A program made the position numbers and the translations under genes. Below the pieces are notes generated by a model, which saw only the letters and a list, made by a program, of their open reading frames with translations, searched no databases and was not told the origin of the DNA. A stretch of DNA of 64,000 nucleotides from an uncultured bacterium (lineage in GTDB: Bacteria; Bacillota_I; Bacilli_A; Acholeplasmatales; Anaeroplasmataceae): assembly GCA_949293265.1 (NCBI GenBank), contig CASFCK010000005.1, forward strand, positions 16,254 to 80,253, written 5' to 3'. Below are positions 28,816 to 38,469 of the stretch, in pieces (the stretch's first letter is position 1; every line of letters begins with the position of its first letter).

Positions 28816-30967
28816 TATTATTCACCATCTCTTTCATTTTCTTAATACGATTTACTAATGTTTTAGGTGGTTCAACTTTTGGTGCATCTGGATGCAATAA
28901 CCAAGTCGCAGCATAATGTGTATCTGAAACCTTAAACATTGGTGGTTGCATTTCAAAATCTATTTTCATTGCATACTTATTACGAGCAGCAAATGCATCA
29001 CCTTTTGGTGGATAAATCATATTAGGTGGAGTACCTGGAATTGATTCTAATTTTTCCTTAGTATCTAAATCTGGCATAGATGATAACAATGCCCAAGTAT
29101 ATGGATGTTTAGGATCATAGAAAACATCTTCACTAGTACCTATTTCAACAATCTTACCAGCATACATAACCGCAATTCTATCAGCCATATTAGCAACTAC
29201 ACCCATATCATGAGTAATAAAGATGATTGATAAATTTCTTTCTCTTTTTAATTTGTTAATCAATTCAAGAATTTGTGATTGAATAGTAACATCTAGTGCA
29301 GTTGTAGGTTCATCACAAATTAAGATGTCTGGATTAGCTGCTAAAGCTATTGCTATAACTATACGTTGACGCATACCACCTGAAAATTCAAATGGATATT
29401 GTTTATAACGACGTTGAGGATCATTAATACCAACTTCCTCTAATAGTTTGATAGCTTTATTTTTAGCCACTTTTTTAGTTACTTTTGTAGCTACATTAGA
29501 TGCCATTAATTTAAAGTAATCAATCATAGCAATTGCTTCTTTATTTAAATTACGGCTATTATTAGTAGTAAACTTTACTAAATATTCTTCTAAATTATTA
29601 TAAATTCTAAATAATTCGCTTTTAGATTGTTCCTTATCCCACACTGTTTTTGGTACAACTTCCCAATTAGGTGTTTTACCTTTAGAAATAATTTTATTAT
29701 ATTTTTCAGTATCCTTCTTAAAACGAGCTTCTTCTTTTGCATTGTTTTTATCGATAGCAAAATATTTATCAACTGCGTCAATAATACTAGATCTAAATGT
29801 ATAACAAGGACTTGTACGATAAATATCTAATTTATCTATAGAATCAACCACATTTTTAACAAAAGGTTTTAATACTTTTACATATTCTTTTTTCGTAATT
29901 GTATCTAAGTCCATTGCCATAATTTGTTTTAAGTCATCTAATACTTTAACACTCTTATCAACACTTTCTTTATTGCTATAATTTAAAGCTTTTTCTACCA
30001 TGCTAATAAAATTAAGCATAAATTTAGCATCAAGTTCTTTTAAAGTAATAGCATTTAATTCATTAAAATCTTTATAATTAGGTAAAGATTCACTAATAAA
30101 GGTTAAATAATATCCTAATGAGAAGAAATTAGGTTCAACTTTATTTGCTAATTTAACTTCTTTAATAATTTCTTGAACATTTTTTAGTGCTGCAACTAAT
30201 TGTTCTTTATTAGCTAATTGTTTAGCATCATCAATAGAGACTTCTAAATTATCAATAATATTAGCTAATGGTGATATATCAGCCATATAATATTCATTTT
30301 GAATGTTCTTATATTGTTCTTTAATATATTTAACTTCTTTTTTAGGGTTCTTTAAAGCATTTTTTTCAAGCTTAAAAACCACATCATCAACATAGATTTC
30401 TAAGTCTTCACAAGCTTCTTTAGCTTTTTGATATGCTTGTTCTAAAACTAAATGTTTTTCTTCAAATTGATTAAACATTTTAGCATTTAAGGCATTATTT
30501 TTCTTTTCTTCTTCTGATGCATCATTATCCATATAAGCAACAGAGTGTTTTAATAAACGATTAAATGCGCGTCTAGATTCTCTACGATTTGCTTTATTTT
30601 TTAAAATCATAGCCTCAGTAAGTTGTTTACCAACTCGCATGATTGGATTTAAACTAGACATAGGATCTTGGAAAATCATGGCAATTTTATCACCACGGAT
30701 TTTATGAAAATCATCTTCGCTAATTTTTAATAAATCTTTACCATCATAGAAAATTTCACCATTTTGAACCATTGCATTACGAGCTAAAATTCCTAAAACG
30801 GCTCTCGATGTAACAGATTTACCAGAACCAGATTCACCAACTATACATAATGTTTCACCAGCATATAGATCAAAAGATATACCACGAACTGCTTGAACAT
30901 TACCATTAACGGTTCTGAAAGATATTGTTAAATTATTAACACTTAATTTCTTTTCCATTTTAATCAT
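28802..30967 (-). CDS. oppD: Oligopeptide ABC transporter ATPase OppD, with very large insert
   Basis: 721 residues, about twice the usual length. Walker A GESGSGKSVTSRA and Q-loop MIFQDPMSSLNPIMRVGK are followed by an insert of roughly 370 residues (about 115-490), mainly charged helices. The normal core then resumes with KAIKLLEEVGI, signature FSGGMRQRIVIAIALA, Walker B ILICDEPTTALDVTIQ, H-loop FITHDMGVVAN and the C-terminal PGTPPNMIYPPKGDAF zinc-less OppD tail. The insert replaces the tip of the helical subdomain. The start overlaps the oppC stop by 8 bases (ATGATTAA); an alternative ATG is at 30958. Confidence 0.92.
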   Translation of the reverse strand: MIKMEKKLSVNNLTISFRTVNGNVQAVRGISFDLYAGETLCIVGESGSGKSVTSRAVLGILARNAMVQNGEIFYDGKDLLKISEDDFHKIRGDKIAMIFQDPMSSLNPIMRVGKQLTEAMILKNKANRRESRRAFNRLLKHSVAYMDNDASEEEKKNNALNAKMFNQFEEKHLVLEQAYQKAKEACEDLEIYVDDVVFKLEKNALKNPKKEVKYIKEQYKNIQNEYYMADISPLANIIDNLEVSIDDAKQLANKEQLVAALKNVQEIIKEVKLANKVEPNFFSLGYYLTFISESLPNYKDFNELNAITLKELDAKFMLNFISMVEKALNYSNKESVDKSVKVLDDLKQIMAMDLDTITKKEYVKVLKPFVKNVVDSIDKLDIYRTSPCYTFRSSIIDAVDKYFAIDKNNAKEEARFKKDTEKYNKIISKGKTPNWEVVPKTVWDKEQSKSELFRIYNNLEEYLVKFTTNNSRNLNKEAIAMIDYFKLMASNVATKVTKKVAKNKAIKLLEEVGINDPQRRYKQYPFEFSGGMRQRIVIAIALAANPDILICDEPTTALDVTIQSQILELINKLKRERNLSIIFITHDMGVVANMADRIAVMYAGKIVEIGTSEDVFYDPKHPYTWALLSSMPDLDTKEKLESIPGTPPNMIYPPKGDAFAARNKYAMKIDFEMQPPMFKVSDTHYAATWLLHPDAPKVEPPKTLVNRIKKMKEMVNNNATK

Positions 30968-32459
30968 CAGCTCCTCTCAATGAAGGGTTGAATGCATCAC
31001 GTAAACCATTACCAAACAAGTTAAATGTAATCATTAATAATGAAATAAATAGTGCTGGGAACAATATTACGTGTGGATATGTACTTAAGATATTTTTACC
31101 ATTAGCAAGCATAGTACCAACAGATGTTAATGATGATGAATCTAGGTTAACAATACCTAAATATGTTAATGAAGATTCACTAAAAATAACACTTGGAATT
31201 ACTAATACAGAAGAAGTTATTAATGTACCTAAAGCATTTGGGAAAATATGTTTGAACATTAATCTCTTATTAGAAGCACCTAATGTACGAGCAGCTAAAA
31301 CATATTCTTGATTTTTATAACGATAGAATTGCATACGCGTTGTAGCAGCTGTTCCTATCCAACCCGTTATGAAGAATGCAAGTAACAAGGCAGGTACAAC
31401 ACCGACCTTCTTAGCTAAATGTAATTGGAATAAGGTTGTAACAACCATGAATGGCACGTTACCTAAAATATCGCAAATACGTTCCATAATTAAGTCTATC
31501 TTACCACCATAAAAGCCTTCAATAGCACCATAAATAGCACCTATAACTAAGTTTACAACAGATACACCTATTGCTAATATGAAACTGAAACGTGCTGCCA
31601 TAGCAAGTCTTGTAAAAATATCATAACCACTTGAATCAGTACCAAATACAAATGATGGTTCTTCACCATAACAATATTGGAAATAAGCATATTTAGAAAC
31701 CCTAACTTGCCAATTGGCTGTACCAGAAGCTTTTCTATAACGATATGTACCATCTTGATTTAATAAATATGATGTTTGAATAATAGGTTGATTATTTTCA
31801 TCATATTCTTCAACTAATGGGTTGCCTAAACGATCAATTTTATAGTAAATATTAGCATCTTCTTTGAAACTATTTACATTAGTATCAATATTTACTACTG
31901 GGTATAATAACTGAATACCTGTTTCTTCTTCCCATTGTTCCATTTTTTCATATGTTGCATCATCAACATCTAAGAACAACATACCAAGTCCATAGTAAGA
32001 ATCATAACGAATATTATAAGCTACTACTCTTTGACCTTGAGCATTGTAAATATATTCCCAACTTTCTAATTTAGCAATTGGGTTCTGACCAGTTTCAAGA
32101 TACATAGCATAATATTTAGCATATGTATTTTGATTGATTTGCATTGCTTTTGTTCCATCCCAAAAGCCAGTGCCTTCTAACCAGCTGATTTTTGGCAAAA
32201 CTCTATTATAATATTGTCTATTTTTATCAAAGTTGCCTTTAGTATAGTCATTTCCAGCTAAAATTGGAACGAATATAGCATATAAAATTAAAATACAAAT
32301 AATTATAAAGGCTACAACAGATGCCTTATTCTTACGGAAACGAATAAATGCATCTTTAAAATAACCAATTTTCTTTGTTTCAATTTTAGTATCATGTATT
32401 GATTTGTCAGCATTGACAAATTCAAACATTGATTTTTCAACTTTAACTGTATCTTGCAT
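30960..32459 (-). CDS. oppC: Oligopeptide ABC transporter permease OppC, with enlarged extracellular loop
   Basis: 499 residues against about 300-340 for typical OppC. The first membrane helix (about residues 46-66) is followed by a ~210-residue Tyr-rich insert on the outside, then the binding-protein-dependent transport domain with its helices (RFSFILAIGVSVVNLVIGA onward) and the EAA-loop YVLAARTLGASNKRLMFKHI that docks the ATPases. The outer insert may help bind the receptor or peptides. Its start shares a base with the oppB stop. Confidence 0.92.
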   Translation of the reverse strand: MQDTVKVEKSMFEFVNADKSIHDTKIETKKIGYFKDAFIRFRKNKASVVAFIIICILILYAIFVPILAGNDYTKGNFDKNRQYYNRVLPKISWLEGTGFWDGTKAMQINQNTYAKYYAMYLETGQNPIAKLESWEYIYNAQGQRVVAYNIRYDSYYGLGMLFLDVDDATYEKMEQWEEETGIQLLYPVVNIDTNVNSFKEDANIYYKIDRLGNPLVEEYDENNQPIIQTSYLLNQDGTYRYRKASGTANWQVRVSKYAYFQYCYGEEPSFVFGTDSSGYDIFTRLAMAARFSFILAIGVSVVNLVIGAIYGAIEGFYGGKIDLIMERICDILGNVPFMVVTTLFQLHLAKKVGVVPALLLAFFITGWIGTAATTRMQFYRYKNQEYVLAARTLGASNKRLMFKHIFPNALGTLITSSVLVIPSVIFSESSLTYLGIVNLDSSSLTSVGTMLANGKNILSTYPHVILFPALFISLLMITFNLFGNGLRDAFNPSLRGADD

Positions 32460-33418
32460 TATTTCGCCCCCATTCTAATTCTAGGATCAATAAATCCATA
32501 ACTTAAATCGACTATTATACCTGCTAATAATCCTACTAAACAGTAGAAACCTGATAATAACATAAATAAATTGTATTCTGGTTGAGTACCAGTTATAGAT
32601 TCAATATATAATGGACCAACACCAGGAACCCCAAAAATTTGTTCAATAATCAAAGATCCACCAATAATACCAATAAATTGGGAAATGATTGATGGGAAAA
32701 TTGGAACCATTGAATTTCTCAAGGCATGTCTTGTTGTAGCTTGAGCTCTAGTTAAACCTTTAGTTCTAGCTAATAACATAAATTCACTAGTTAAAACTTC
32801 TGTTAATTCAGCTCTAGTATAACGTGTTAGACCAGCAATTGTACCAAAAGATAATGATAATATAGCTGGTAAAGCTGATAAGAACATAGACCAACTTAAG
32901 AAATCATAACCACTTTGCATTTGTAATGGTAACCATTTCCATTTAAAACAAATAAAATATTGAACAATAAATGCATAAACATATGATGGTACTGAAATAA
33001 ATACCATAACACCTGTACTAATTAAATGATCTTGCCATCTGTTTTTCTTTAAAGCGGCGAATATACCTAATCCTAAACCAATAGGGACGCTTATTAACAT
33101 AGCTAAGAAGTTAATATACATAGTAAATGGTAGCTTAGACAAGAAAATATTCATAATTTCTTGGCCTTGATATTTAGCACCTTCTGCTAAACCCCAGTTA
33201 CCACCAAATAAAGTCAAACGTAAAAAAATAAAATATTGCTCGATGATTGGCTTATTGTAACCAAGTAATTCACGTCTTGCTTCTAAAACGGCAGCATCTT
33301 TATTTGCAGCATCTATTGGAGCTAATGGTAGTAGTTTTACTAAGATAAAACACATAGTAATAATTACTAAAAAAGTAAATACTAAAAGTGCTAATCTTTT
33401 TAATACGTATTTAAACAT
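32459..33418 (-). CDS. oppB: Oligopeptide ABC transporter permease OppB
   Basis: 319 residues, six membrane helices, normal length. The EAA loop FMLLARTKGLTRAQATTRHAL and the final helix block with LIIEQIFGVPGVGPLYIESI are typical of OppB/DppB. First permease gene after oppA, from which it is separated by a hairpin at 33458-33483. Forms the channel with OppC. Confidence 0.94.
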   Translation of the reverse strand: MFKYVLKRLALLVFTFLVIITMCFILVKLLPLAPIDAANKDAAVLEARRELLGYNKPIIEQYFIFLRLTLFGGNWGLAEGAKYQGQEIMNIFLSKLPFTMYINFLAMLISVPIGLGLGIFAALKKNRWQDHLISTGVMVFISVPSYVYAFIVQYFICFKWKWLPLQMQSGYDFLSWSMFLSALPAILSLSFGTIAGLTRYTRAELTEVLTSEFMLLARTKGLTRAQATTRHALRNSMVPIFPSIISQFIGIIGGSLIIEQIFGVPGVGPLYIESITGTQPEYNLFMLLSGFYCLVGLLAGIIVDLSYGFIDPRIRMGAK

Positions 33419-33450
33419 AAATTACTCCTTTTCTTGATAACATAAAAATA

Positions 33451-33483
33451 AAAATAGGTAGATAGAGCATACACCCTATCTAC
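33451..33483 (-). terminator. Intercistronic terminator-like hairpin between oppA and oppB
   Basis: Stem GTAGATAG/CTATCTAC (33458-33465, 33476-33483), followed on the minus strand by CTATTTTTATTTTT. It probably stops a share of transcripts after oppA, so that the binding protein is made in excess of the membrane parts. Confidence 0.65.
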
Positions 33484-33524
33484 ATATTTTTATTGTGTTT
33501 GTAAATAAGACTAATGTTAAATTA

Positions 33525-36137
33525 TTAGTTAATATAATCTAATGTACCGCCTTGATCAGCAACATAATCTGCCCAACCTTCATCATCATAATTATATGTA
33601 TAATATTTCATTCCACCAAAGCCCATACCAAATACGTATTCTTCAGTAGCATAATTAATCTTATGACCTTTCATTTGAGCTGATGAGTCATCTAATAATG
33701 GTAACATTGTATATTGTTCAAGAACTGCGCCTTCACATGCAGCTAAAACTGCGATTCTATTTTCATAAGTTTGATCTGGACCACAATTAATTACATATGT
33801 TTTATTATCTTTATCTGTAACTACAACATCACCAGAAAGTCCTTCATTAGACCAAGCTAAAGCTGAAGCAGTTAAAGTCACATTAGTTAATGTTTTTTCT
33901 GTACCAGCAATTGCTTTACCATCTCTATCGGCATCAAAAGCTTTAATTGATTCAAATGTTACAGGAACCATAACTGTACCATAATCAATACCAGTATCAT
34001 ATGTATATTGAGGATCTGTATAAGCACCAATTAAACCATATGGATCTAATTCAGAGCCTGACCAACCTACACCAAATAGAATATCAACTTGACCTTGTCT
34101 TAAAGCATCACCAAATCCATCACCGATTGAATAATCAAATGTGAATGTAAATTTATCTTCAAAAGCAGTACCTTTAGCAGCTTGATTCCAACTATTAGTT
34201 AATACATCGAAACCTTTTGAATAGAAACTTGCGTTACTTGGTGCACCAATTACGATTTCAATCTTAGAACTGCCGTCCCATGCACCAGAATCTTTTAATT
34301 TTTGAGCAGCTTCATCGAATTTAACTTTTGCTTGAGCTGTATCAACACCAGTGATTGAAGCAATAGCTTCTTCTTTAGTTGCATAACGTTTACCTTCACC
34401 AACTTGGTCAGCTAATCCCCAGAATTCAAGAATTACATCTTTAGCTACTTCCTCAGCACGATATGTTAAACCTTGTTCAGGATCTGAAACAATTAAATTA
34501 GAGAATAATGCTAAACCGGCATTGTTCATTGGAGAACAAGCAAGTGCGAATGCTTTTCTATCAACCGCAAATGATAATGCTTGACGGAATTCTAATGTTT
34601 CTAATGCCTTATCGCCAGTAGTTTCACCAGTTGGGTTGATTGCGATAAAGAATGTTGAAGCACCTGTTGCATAATAAGTATATGGACTTGATGAATATGT
34701 TTGCATATCTGCTTCTGTTAAACCATAACCATCTAATTCACCATTTAAGAACATTTGTAATCTAGTTGCATCATTAACTTGATGTACGGTTCTGATTACA
34801 TCAGTTTGATAATAACCTTCACCTGGTTCTTGATCATTATAACCATACCAATTTTCATTTCTAGATAAAACTAATTCTTTATCCATTTGGAATGTTGTTA
34901 ATTTATAAGGACCATATGATGAATATGTTTCTACACTAGTACCATATGAGTTACTATAAACACCACCACTTGTTGAAGCACATTTATTATATAATTCAAT
35001 ATTTACTAAGAATGTAGGAATTGAATATTTTAAGTAGAAGCCTGATAATGGTTTATCAATGATGTAGTCAATTGTATAATCATCAACAACTTTAATACCT
35101 ACATCTTCCCATTTAACTTCTGGCCAAGTGTAATCTGCAACGCAGAAATCTAATTCTTCATCTGCCATACTTTGCCACCAAGCAATTAATCTATTCCATG
35201 CAGCACTCATAGTAGGATCAGCTTTGATTTGAGCTAATGTTTTACCTTCCATGTTAGCAAATGTAGCTAATAAAGCAGATTTACCATCATTATCTAAAGC
35301 TTCATAAACTGTACCTGCACCTTCACCATAACCATCTGTAACTTTACCGCCAATATAGTTAGTAATTAAATAGCTTGCAACCATATTTGCATCATATGTA
35401 GCAGGGAAACCAATAGCAGCTCTAATTGAAGCTTCAGCATCTGGTTCTTCCTTAGTTGCAGGGCCTAATTTAAATACATATTTGCTATCTTTTGTAGAAT
35501 CATAAGGATCATTTGCTATATCAGCAGCATAAACGCCTTCTTTTCCTTGATATAGATATTTTTGAGCATTATGAATTACAAAGTTACCACTATATGCACT
35601 ATCAGCACGATAGTTTTGGGCTGCTGGATCTAGTAATAATTTCATTGATTCAACAAAAGTTTTAGCAGTGATAGCTGTACCATCATCGAATTTTAAATCA
35701 TCACGAATTTTAATACGCCATGCACGAGAAACATCAGTATCAGCAATACCCCAAACTTTGTCTGCGCCTTTATAATCAGCAGTAACATCTTCTGGGTCAG
35801 CAACTGCCATACCGTTAACTAATTCATACCCTGTTTTATCTTCATTATAATCAAACTCATAAAAGCCTGATGAAGTATAAGATAATACTAAATCATTTGC
35901 TGTAGCAGTTTGATAAGTAAATGGGTTAAAGTTGTTAGGGAATGTTGATGTAGCTTGATTATAAGTGTGAGTACCATCGTTTGAATAACTTGGACCAACT
36001 GGATCAACTGGATCAACCGGACCTACTGGAGGTGGAGTTACGCCACCACCATCATTTTCTTTATTTTCACAACCGGCAATTGAAACTCCGGCTACAACAG
36101 CTAAACCTAAAAAAGCTAGCTTTTTAAATAATTTCAT
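33525..36137 (-). CDS. oppA: Oligopeptide-binding lipoprotein OppA
   Basis: 870 residues from ATG 36137, with GGAAGGAGAG 8 bases upstream. Lipoprotein signal ending VSIAGC (Cys23), a Pro/Val/Asp linker (PPPVGPVDPVDPVGP), then an SBP_bac_5 domain (SRAWRIKIRDDLKFDDGTAI; EFRQALSFAVDRKAFA) that is much longer than the usual ~540 residues. It captures peptides for OppBCDF. Larger binding proteins like this are common in relatives with long OppA. Leads the opp operon from a strong promoter. Confidence 0.92.
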   Translation of the reverse strand: MKLFKKLAFLGLAVVAGVSIAGCENKENDGGGVTPPPVGPVDPVDPVGPSYSNDGTHTYNQATSTFPNNFNPFTYQTATANDLVLSYTSSGFYEFDYNEDKTGYELVNGMAVADPEDVTADYKGADKVWGIADTDVSRAWRIKIRDDLKFDDGTAITAKTFVESMKLLLDPAAQNYRADSAYSGNFVIHNAQKYLYQGKEGVYAADIANDPYDSTKDSKYVFKLGPATKEEPDAEASIRAAIGFPATYDANMVASYLITNYIGGKVTDGYGEGAGTVYEALDNDGKSALLATFANMEGKTLAQIKADPTMSAAWNRLIAWWQSMADEELDFCVADYTWPEVKWEDVGIKVVDDYTIDYIIDKPLSGFYLKYSIPTFLVNIELYNKCASTSGGVYSNSYGTSVETYSSYGPYKLTTFQMDKELVLSRNENWYGYNDQEPGEGYYQTDVIRTVHQVNDATRLQMFLNGELDGYGLTEADMQTYSSSPYTYYATGASTFFIAINPTGETTGDKALETLEFRQALSFAVDRKAFALACSPMNNAGLALFSNLIVSDPEQGLTYRAEEVAKDVILEFWGLADQVGEGKRYATKEEAIASITGVDTAQAKVKFDEAAQKLKDSGAWDGSSKIEIVIGAPSNASFYSKGFDVLTNSWNQAAKGTAFEDKFTFTFDYSIGDGFGDALRQGQVDILFGVGWSGSELDPYGLIGAYTDPQYTYDTGIDYGTVMVPVTFESIKAFDADRDGKAIAGTEKTLTNVTLTASALAWSNEGLSGDVVVTDKDNKTYVINCGPDQTYENRIAVLAACEGAVLEQYTMLPLLDDSSAQMKGHKINYATEEYVFGMGFGGMKYYTYNYDDEGWADYVADQGGTLDYIN

Positions 36138-36170
36138 TAAAATCTCTCCTTCCAATAAGATTTGTCTACT

Positions 36171-36198
36171 ATTATAACTATTTTTTGCCTAAATGCAA
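36171..36198 (-). promoter_or_regulatory. opp operon promoter
   Basis: Minus-strand TTGCAT (36193-36198), 16-base spacer, TATAAT (36171-36176). The leader then shares the blocks CAAATCTTAT and GGAAGGAGAGATTTTAATGA with the repeat lipoprotein gene at 20880-22355. A weak GAAAAGCGTTTACTTTT cre-like sequence lies near 36223-36239. Confidence 0.6.
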
Positions 36199-36669
36199 GA
36201 AAAAAAATAAATTTTTTAAAAGAAAAGCGTTTACTTTTGAAATAAAATAATAAATAATTTTTACTTATAAAAATATAAAATTCATTACAAACGGTTTTAA
36301 TCGAATTTTATTCAATTTATTGACAAAATCTTTTTTTATTTAAATTTTTATTTTGCATATAACTGCTTTTGTCTAACTAAATTTTGTTTAGCGTTTAGTA
36401 TCAATTAAAAAAAGATTTACAGTTTTTAGGACATAATATATAATTTAATTATTATTTTTGAAATCTCGATTGTTTTAATTTTTTTCAAAAAACGAATTAT
36501 AAACAGTCTTCTCTGATCTATATTTTATTTTTAAGAGTTAAATTCAACCATTAGTTGAGCATTTTTAACTAACTGTTTAGAATTTAAACTAATAATCGCT
36601 AGCTATTTCATACTATGCGTTGTAAAATCTAGCTGTGATGAAAATAAATTTTAAATGGTGGTGAATTAT
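36199..36669. other. AT-rich divergent intergenic region
   Basis: About 470 bases between oppA and the ABC exporter pair, transcribed outward in both directions. Apart from the two promoters listed and a long (~220-base) leader before the exporter, I see no ORF, clear hairpin or known RNA motif. Confidence 0.5.
36416..36444 (+). promoter_or_regulatory. ABC exporter promoter
   Basis: TTTACA (36416-36421), 17-base spacer, TATAAT (36439-36444), about 225 bases before ATG 36670. The long leader could hold a control element, but none was recognised. Confidence 0.5.
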
Positions 36670-38469
36670 ATGGAGTACAATTTTCTTAGAACTGTTAAAG
36701 AACAATTTAAAAAAATAAATGAGGCAAAATATAAAAAAATTTATTTTTTGTATCTTATTAATATTATTGCTGCAGTAGCAATCCCACTATTAAATATGTT
36801 TTTAATGCGTATAGTCATTGAAAAATTAAATACTAGTGATTTTTACGAATTATTAATCATTATTTTAGGATTTGGAATTAGTTTAATCCTTATATCTTTC
36901 ATTACTTTTTTTTGTCAAAACTTAACACAAGTTATGTTTTTTAAACTACGTATAGTAGAATTTAAAAAGATGGCCTATATATGTAAAAATATGGATTACG
37001 AGTTAGTTGAAGATTCAAAATTCCAAACAAAAATGAGCGCAGCATATGAAGCCTTAGATTCTGATCGTAGCGGTTTTGAAGGTTTTTATTTTAATTTATT
37101 TAGTTTATCTGGCTATATAGCTAGTTTTATAGTTTATGCAATAATTCTTGCTATATTTAATCCTTGGATTATTCTAGTTTGTCTACTATCTTATATAATT
37201 GCTTATTTAACTAATAGCTACATTATTAAATTTATGGGAAAAGTAAAAAAACAAAGGCAAGAAGCGTTTAAACAAACTGATTATTTCTTTAAAACTTGTT
37301 TTGATTTTAGTTATGGTAAGGATATTAGAATTTATGATATGGCCCCTTTAATTAAAGAAAAGTATGATAAAGGAATTATTAGTTATATAGGAGTCTTAAG
37401 ACAAATAGCTAATAAACGGTTCTTGTTAGGCTTAATTGAATTAATTTTTTTATTGTTACAAGATGGTGTTGCTTATTTTTTAGTAATTTATGCTTATTTT
37501 AAAAAAGGTATTAGTGTGGGTGAAGTTACATTTTATCTAAATTTGGTTGTTGCTTTATCACAAGCTTTTAGAAGTTTTACTGATGAAATGATTTCTACGA
37601 CTAATAATTTAAAACTTTCAAGTGAATATTTTAGTTTTTTAAGTGAATCTAATTTTTATACTAAGGGTGGTAATTTAGATGCTTTACCTAAAACCGAAAC
37701 GTTAGAAATTGAATTTAAGAATGTAAGTTTTAAATATCCTAATTCCAATCAATATGTCATTAACAATCTGAATTTTAAAATCAATAAGGGAGAAAAATTA
37801 GCAATAGTTGGGGAAAACGGGGCTGGTAAATCAACAATTATAAAATTAATTACCGGGCTTTTTAAACCAACTAGTGGACAAATTTTAATCAACGGAATAG
37901 ATATTTTAAAATTTAATTCCGTGGAATATAGAAAAATGTTCGGGGTAGTTTTTCAAGAAGTTAATGTCTATTCTGGTTCAATAATTGAAAATGTTTGTGG
38001 TTCTGATAAAAGTATTGAAAGTATAAATAGGGCTAAAGAATGTTTAAAAGGGGTTGGACTTGATAAAAAGATTGAAACATTACCTAATAAATATGACACC
38101 GAACTTTCAAAACTATTTCATGATGATGGTATAGAATTATCTGGTGGTGAACAACAAAAAATAGCAATCGCAAGAGCTCTTTATTTAGATGCTAATATGG
38201 TTATTTTAGATGAACCAACATCTGCTTTAGATGCCTTAGCTGAAGCTAATATATATGAACAATTCCAAAGTCTTGTTAACAATAAGACGGCTATCTATAT
38301 TTCCCACCGACTTTCTTCAACTAAATTTTGTGATCATATAGCTTTATTTTCTAAAGATGGATTATTAGAATATGGCAATCACAATGAATTAATGGCTAAA
38401 GGTGGCCGTTATTTTGAAATGTTTACTCTACAAGGTAAATATTATCAAGGAGGTGACGAAAGTGTCTAA
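36670..38469 (+). CDS. ABC exporter subunit 1 (membrane domain fused to ATPase)
   Basis: 599 residues from ATG 36670 with GGTGGTG upstream. Six N-terminal membrane helices (to about residue 320), then an ATPase domain: Walker A GENGAGKST, Q-loop GVVFQEVNVYSGS, signature ELSGGEQQKIAIARAL, Walker B MVILDEPTSALD, H-loop ISHRLSS. It is a half-transporter of the multidrug/peptide exporter type and pairs with the next gene, which overlaps it by 8 bases (GTGTCTAA). The substrate is unknown. Confidence 0.9.
   Translation: MEYNFLRTVKEQFKKINEAKYKKIYFLYLINIIAAVAIPLLNMFLMRIVIEKLNTSDFYELLIIILGFGISLILISFITFFCQNLTQVMFFKLRIVEFKKMAYICKNMDYELVEDSKFQTKMSAAYEALDSDRSGFEGFYFNLFSLSGYIASFIVYAIILAIFNPWIILVCLLSYIIAYLTNSYIIKFMGKVKKQRQEAFKQTDYFFKTCFDFSYGKDIRIYDMAPLIKEKYDKGIISYIGVLRQIANKRFLLGLIELIFLLLQDGVAYFLVIYAYFKKGISVGEVTFYLNLVVALSQAFRSFTDEMISTTNNLKLSSEYFSFLSESNFYTKGGNLDALPKTETLEIEFKNVSFKYPNSNQYVINNLNFKINKGEKLAIVGENGAGKSTIIKLITGLFKPTSGQILINGIDILKFNSVEYRKMFGVVFQEVNVYSGSIIENVCGSDKSIESINRAKECLKGVGLDKKIETLPNKYDTELSKLFHDDGIELSGGEQQKIAIARALYLDANMVILDEPTSALDALAEANIYEQFQSLVNNKTAIYISHRLSSTKFCDHIALFSKDGLLEYGNHNELMAKGGRYFEMFTLQGKYYQGGDESV

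Noticed and set aside
36250..36400. Riboswitch in the long exporter leader region
   Set aside because: No conserved riboswitch core or stable hairpin could be recognised in this AT-rich stretch.
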